A model generated the notes under the pieces. It was not told the DNA's origin and made no database searches. It saw only the letters and a program-made list of their open reading frames with translations. The position numbers were made by a program, and so were the translations under genes. DNA of 64,000 nt from Streptomyces sp. CB01201 (lineage in GTDB: Bacteria; Actinomycetota; Actinomycetes; Streptomycetales; Streptomycetaceae). Location of the stretch: contig NZ_NNBJ01000015.1 of the NCBI RefSeq assembly GCF_002803085.1, positions 144,240-208,239 of the forward strand. Reading direction: 5' to 3'. Of this stretch, positions 60,930 to 64,000 are shown piece by piece (position 1 is the stretch's first letter; each line of letters starts with the position of its first letter).

Positions 60930-61298
60930 TCAGCAGGCGGAGTGCTTCAGGGCGCTCCACGTCTTGGGCCCGACGATCCCGTCGACCGGCATGTGACACA
61001 TGGTCTTCACCCGGGTCTGGAACTCACGGACGGCGTGATCGGTGTCGCTGCCGAACGAGCCGTCGACGCCGTACGGGCCGATGTTGACGTTCCAGTGCTT
61101 GAGCAGGCACTGGGCCTCCTTCACCGCGGCACCGGAGCTGCCCTTGCTGATCTCCGGCTGCGAGTCGGTGTACTTGCAGCCGTACGCGCCGACGACACTC
61201 GCGGAGGCCGGTGCGGCCGAGGCCACGGGTGCGATGGCCAGGCCGGTGCCGATGGCGGTCGCCGTGACGGCGAGAACGAGACGCTTGCGTACGTTCAT
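60930..61298 (-). CDS. secreted peptidoglycan-binding protein
   Basis: 122-aa exported protein. The Sec signal is MNVRKRLVLAVTATAIGTGL followed by AIAPVASA and cleavage near residue 28. The rest is one PG_binding_1 domain (EISKGSSGAAVKEAQCLLKH, YGVDGSFGSDTDHAVREFQ, DGIVGPKTWSAL). Four Cys may form two disulfides. There is no catalytic domain, so it would bind the wall or block access to it. ATG start; GGGAGGG sits about 10-12 nt upstream. Confidence 0.88.
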   Translation of the reverse strand: MNVRKRLVLAVTATAIGTGLAIAPVASAAPASASVVGAYGCKYTDSQPEISKGSSGAAVKEAQCLLKHWNVNIGPYGVDGSFGSDTDHAVREFQTRVKTMCHMPVDGIVGPKTWSALKHSAC

Positions 61299-61526
61299 GG
61301 GTGCTGGTTTCCCTCCCGGTACGGGCCGGGTCCCCCCGTTGGGTCCCCCGAGTTGGCCCGTGCTGCGCGGCCACGCGGTGGTGGTGGTCGACCGGAACCG
61401 CGGTGCCGCTGGGCCAAGAAGCTACGGGCGCGGCCCCGCCCCGGTCGTCCCGCGCCGGGTTGAACTCCCGCCACCACCAAGGCGGTAGCGCCGTGAATCC
61501 TGCAACTTCTGCGGTACAGCGCGCAG

Positions 61527-61558
61527 TTGACGTCACCTCCCGGCCGCGCGGCTACGCT
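61527..61558 (+). promoter_or_regulatory. candidate leaderless promoter of the histidine kinase
   Basis: TTGACG (61527-61532) and TACGCT (61553-61558) with a 20-nt spacer, longer than ideal. The -10 ends 6 nt before the ATG at 61565 and there is no Shine-Dalgarno. Confidence 0.4.
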
Positions 61559-61564
61559 GCCACG

Positions 61565-62731
61565 ATGCGGATCCGCCCCCAGCTCGCCGATGCGCTCATC
61601 GCCGTGGTGCTGACCTGTGTCTCCGTGGTGCTCGGCCAGGAGTCGGCGCGGCAGGGCTGGAGCCCGCTCGACGGCTGGGGCTACGCGACGGCCGTCCTGG
61701 CCGGGCTGCCGCTCGCGTTCCGCGTCCGGGCGCCGCTCGTGGTGCTGCTCTGGTCCCATCTGGCCTTCGTGGTGTACGTGGCCGGCGGCTACTGGCCCGT
61801 CGTGGGCACCTTCGGCCCGATGCTGGCGCTGTACACGGTCGCGTCCCTGTGCCGGCTGCGGACGGCGGTGCTGTGCGGCTTCGTCATGGCGGGGGCCTGG
61901 GTGTACGCGGGCGTGGCGAGCCCGCGCGCGGAGATGGCGTCCGTCGTCGCCGAGGCCCTGGTCTATCCGCTGGTCCTGGTCCGCTTCGGGGTGCTGGCCC
62001 GCCGCTCCACCGAGCTCACCCGCCAGCTGCGGCGGGAACAGGCCGAACGGGCCCGGCGCGAGGTGGCGGCCGAACGCGGCCGGATAGCAAGGGAGTTGCA
62101 CGACGTGGTGGCCCACCACATGTCGGTGATCTCCGTGCAGGCCGGTCTCGCCGGGTTCGTCTTCAGCAGCGATCCCGCCACCGCCCGGGCCGCGCTCTCC
62201 ACCATCTCCGGCACCAGCGCCGAGGCCCTGGAGGAGCTGCGCCGGATGCTCCGGGTGCTGCGCGAGGCCGAGGACACCGCCCCTGCGGCCCCGATGCCCG
62301 GCCTCGCCCGGGTGGCTGAGCTGGTGGAGCGGGTCCGGGGCGGCGGCGTCGACGTCACCCTGCGCACCCTCGGCGCCCCGCGCCCGCTGGCCCCGGGCGT
62401 CGAGCTGTGCGCCTACCGCGTGGTGCAGGAGGCCCTCACCAACGTACTGAAGCACGCGCCGGACAGCCGGGCCGAGGTGCAACTGCGGTACGAGGCACAC
62501 CAGTTGGCCGTTTCCGTCATCAATGGGCGCGACGAGCCCCGGCGCCAAGGCGCGATTCAGGACAGAGTGCGCACGGGCGGCGGGCACGGCTTGATTGGCA
62601 TGCGGGAGCGGGCCAAGCTCTACGGCGGGTCGATCAGTATCGGCCCGCGGAGCGAAGGCGGGTTCGCCGTGACCCTGACCCTGCCGACCTCCGCCGGGGC
62701 GCTCTCGGGGGAAGAAGACGCATCGGGATGA
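61565..62731 (+). CDS. sensor histidine kinase (NarL-type system)
   Basis: 388-aa kinase. Four or five membrane helices fill residues about 8-150 with very short outside loops, so it senses within the membrane. A coiled linker (LTRQLRREQAERARREVAAE) leads to the HisKA_3 helix with His179 in ARELHDVVAHHMSVI. The HATPase domain has VVQEALTNVLKHAP, GHGLIGMRERAKLYGG and GGFAVTLTLP. The stop overlaps the regulator start (ATGA). Confidence 0.92.
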   Translation: MRIRPQLADALIAVVLTCVSVVLGQESARQGWSPLDGWGYATAVLAGLPLAFRVRAPLVVLLWSHLAFVVYVAGGYWPVVGTFGPMLALYTVASLCRLRTAVLCGFVMAGAWVYAGVASPRAEMASVVAEALVYPLVLVRFGVLARRSTELTRQLRREQAERARREVAAERGRIARELHDVVAHHMSVISVQAGLAGFVFSSDPATARAALSTISGTSAEALEELRRMLRVLREAEDTAPAAPMPGLARVAELVERVRGGGVDVTLRTLGAPRPLAPGVELCAYRVVQEALTNVLKHAPDSRAEVQLRYEAHQLAVSVINGRDEPRRQGAIQDRVRTGGGHGLIGMRERAKLYGGSISIGPRSEGGFAVTLTLPTSAGALSGEEDASG

Positions 62732-63393
62732 TCAGGGTGCTCGTCGTCGACGACCAGTTCCTCATCCGGGCCGGCCTGGTCGGGCTGCTGCGGGCCGCGC
62801 CCGGGTTCGAGGTGGTGGGCGAGGCGGGTGACGGCGCCGAAGCGGTGCGCCAGGCCGCCGCGACCCGGCCCGACGTGATCCTCATGGACGTCCGGATGCC
62901 CGGCATGACCGGCATCGAGGCCACCGCTCGGATCCTCGCCGGGGCCCCGGACCCCGCACCCCGCATCCTGATCCTGACCACCTTCGACCTCGACGAGTAC
63001 GTGTACGACGCGCTGCGCGCCGGGGCCGCCGGGTTCCTCCTGAAGGACTCCGGGCCGGAGCGGCTGCTCGCGGCGATCGCCGCGGTCGGCGGCGGCGACG
63101 GGCTCTTCGCGCCGAGCGTCACCCGGCGTCTGGTCGAGGCGTTCGCCCGACGGCCCGAGGCGGGGCAGGCCGTCGAACTCGGCGTGCTCACCGCCCGTGA
63201 GACCGAGGTGCTCCGGCTCACCGCCCGCGGCCTGTCGAACCTGGAGATCGCCGATCAGCTGTTCATCAGCGAGGCCACCGTCAAGACCCACCTCAACCGG
63301 GCCATGAGCAAACTGGACCTGGGCAGCCGGGCCCAGGCGGTGGTGGTGGCGTACGAGAGCGGCCTGGTCACCCCGGGCGGCCCCCGAACCTGA
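62728..63393 (+). CDS. LuxR/NarL-family response regulator
   Basis: 221-aa regulator, partner of the preceding kinase. Receiver: Asp8/Asp9 in VLVVDDQ, phospho-acceptor Asp54 in LMDVRMPGM, Thr in LTTFDLDEYV, Lys in LLKDSGPE. HTH about 152-215 (LTARETEVLRLTARGLSNLE, ISEATVKTHLNRAMSKL). Targets unknown. Confidence 0.94.
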   Translation: MIRVLVVDDQFLIRAGLVGLLRAAPGFEVVGEAGDGAEAVRQAAATRPDVILMDVRMPGMTGIEATARILAGAPDPAPRILILTTFDLDEYVYDALRAGAAGFLLKDSGPERLLAAIAAVGGGDGLFAPSVTRRLVEAFARRPEAGQAVELGVLTARETEVLRLTARGLSNLEIADQLFISEATVKTHLNRAMSKLDLGSRAQAVVVAYESGLVTPGGPRT

Positions 63394-63427
63394 CCCCCGG
63401 CCTGCCCCCGAACCCGACCCCCGCCCC

Positions 63428-63478
63428 CGACCTCCGGCTCCCGACCTCCGGCTCCCGACCTCCGGCTCCCGACCTCGG
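63428..63478. repeat. 14-bp tandem repeat (3.6 copies)
   Basis: CGACCTCCGGCTCC repeated three times plus a partial fourth, after the regulator gene. No gene here; simple-sequence type repeat in a 212-bp gap. Confidence 0.8.
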
Positions 63479-63605
63479 CGCCGCCTCTGGACGGCCCTCC
63501 GCCGCCGCCTCTGACCACTGTGTTCGTCCCGGTGCGCTCCACTGCGGGACCTGACATCCTGGGGCCCGTGCATCCCTGGGGTGGCGACGGACGGAGGGGG
63601 AAGCG

Positions 63606-64000
63606 ATGCCTCGCTGGAAGGCGCTGCCGGACGAACTCGACCCGCAGGTCAGGGAGTTCGCGAGCCAGCTGCGCAGGCTGGTGGACCGCAGCGGGCTCAG
63701 CGTCGCCGCGGTCGCCGAGCGCACCGGCTACAGCAGGACCTCGTGGGAGCGCTATCTCGCCGGCCGCCTCCTCGCCCCCAAGGCCGCCGTCCTCGCGCTC
63801 GCCGAGGTCACCGGCACGAGCCCCGTCCACCTGACCACCATGTGGGAGCTGGCCGAGCGGGCCTGGAGCCGCTCGGAGCAGCGCCACGAGCGCATGACGG
63901 AGGCCGCGCGGGCGGACCGGGCGCGGACCGCGCCCGGCGCGTCCGGGCCCGCCCGCCCGGCCGGGCCGCCGGCGGACGAGGGGGCCGCCGAGCGGCGCCC
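63606..64000 (+). CDS. XRE-family HTH protein (partial)
   Basis: First 131 codons of a gene that runs off the right edge. The HTH is at about residues 25-65 (LRRLVDRSGLSVAAVAERTG, then YSRTSWERYLAGRLLAP), followed by the start of an Ala/Pro/Arg-rich linker. Streptomyces has many such proteins with a C-terminal membrane or sensor region; that part is not visible. ATG with GGAGGGGG 5 nt upstream. Confidence 0.8.
   Translation, partial: MPRWKALPDELDPQVREFASQLRRLVDRSGLSVAAVAERTGYSRTSWERYLAGRLLAPKAAVLALAEVTGTSPVHLTTMWELAERAWSRSEQRHERMTEAARADRARTAPGASGPARPAGPPADEGAAERR

Overview
The window is a stretch of chromosomal core from a Streptomyces-type actinomycete. The evidence is the very high G+C content, near-exclusive G/C third codon positions, frequent GTG starts, and typical HrdB-like and leaderless promoters. 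A TTA codon in one gene, a run of eukaryotic-type Ser/Thr kinases and the gene order also fit. From memory, the order (glpD, kinase cluster, guaA, pcrA, icmB, sucCD, purNH, folD) matches one region of the Streptomyces coelicolor chromosome; no search was run. I see no transposase, integrase, tRNA, rRNA, CRISPR array or antibiotic cluster.

Layout: (1) 1-2231, the start of a nucleotide-sugar dehydrogenase, divergent from glpD, with two DnaA-box-like sites between them. (2) 2994-14105, five tandem genes of the Ser/Thr kinase family. All are one-pass membrane proteins with related extracellular domains, and one is a clear pseudokinase. (3) 14285-23106, succinic semialdehyde dehydrogenase, a ChoD-like GMC oxidoreductase, an unknown membrane protein, chorismate mutase (with a candidate Phe/Tyr attenuator), guaA and a class II aldolase. 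(4) 23228-31326, membrane and envelope genes: DoxX, a small membrane gene overlapping it antisense, a divergent PspC protein / PspC-histidine kinase / LuxR regulator set, and a duplicated esterase pair. (5) 31423-40698, peptidoglycan hydrolases (two NlpC/P60, one M23), PcrA helicase, a TTA-containing lipase and icmB. (6) 41200-49190, a two-armed MoxR/DUF5682/VWA and SWIM/DUF5691 cassette. (7) 49423-60861, sucCD, an XRE-sigma-like membrane protein, a DUF6350-type membrane protein, purNH, an RDD protein, folD and a DUF3017 protein. (8) 60930-64000, a secreted peptidoglycan-binding protein, a second two-component system and the start of an XRE-family gene.

Two themes stand out. One is envelope sensing and remodelling: kinases, PspC system, NlpC/P60 and M23 enzymes. 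The other is central metabolism: GMP and IMP synthesis, one-carbon metabolism, TCA cycle, glycerol-3-phosphate. The observation I rate highest is upstream of chorismate mutase on the minus strand. A probably leaderless 23-codon ORF with a FVFTY run, including rare TTT and TAT codons, is followed by three RNA segments. These can form an anti-antiterminator, an antiterminator and a perfect 19-bp terminator, which is the layout of ribosome-mediated attenuation.
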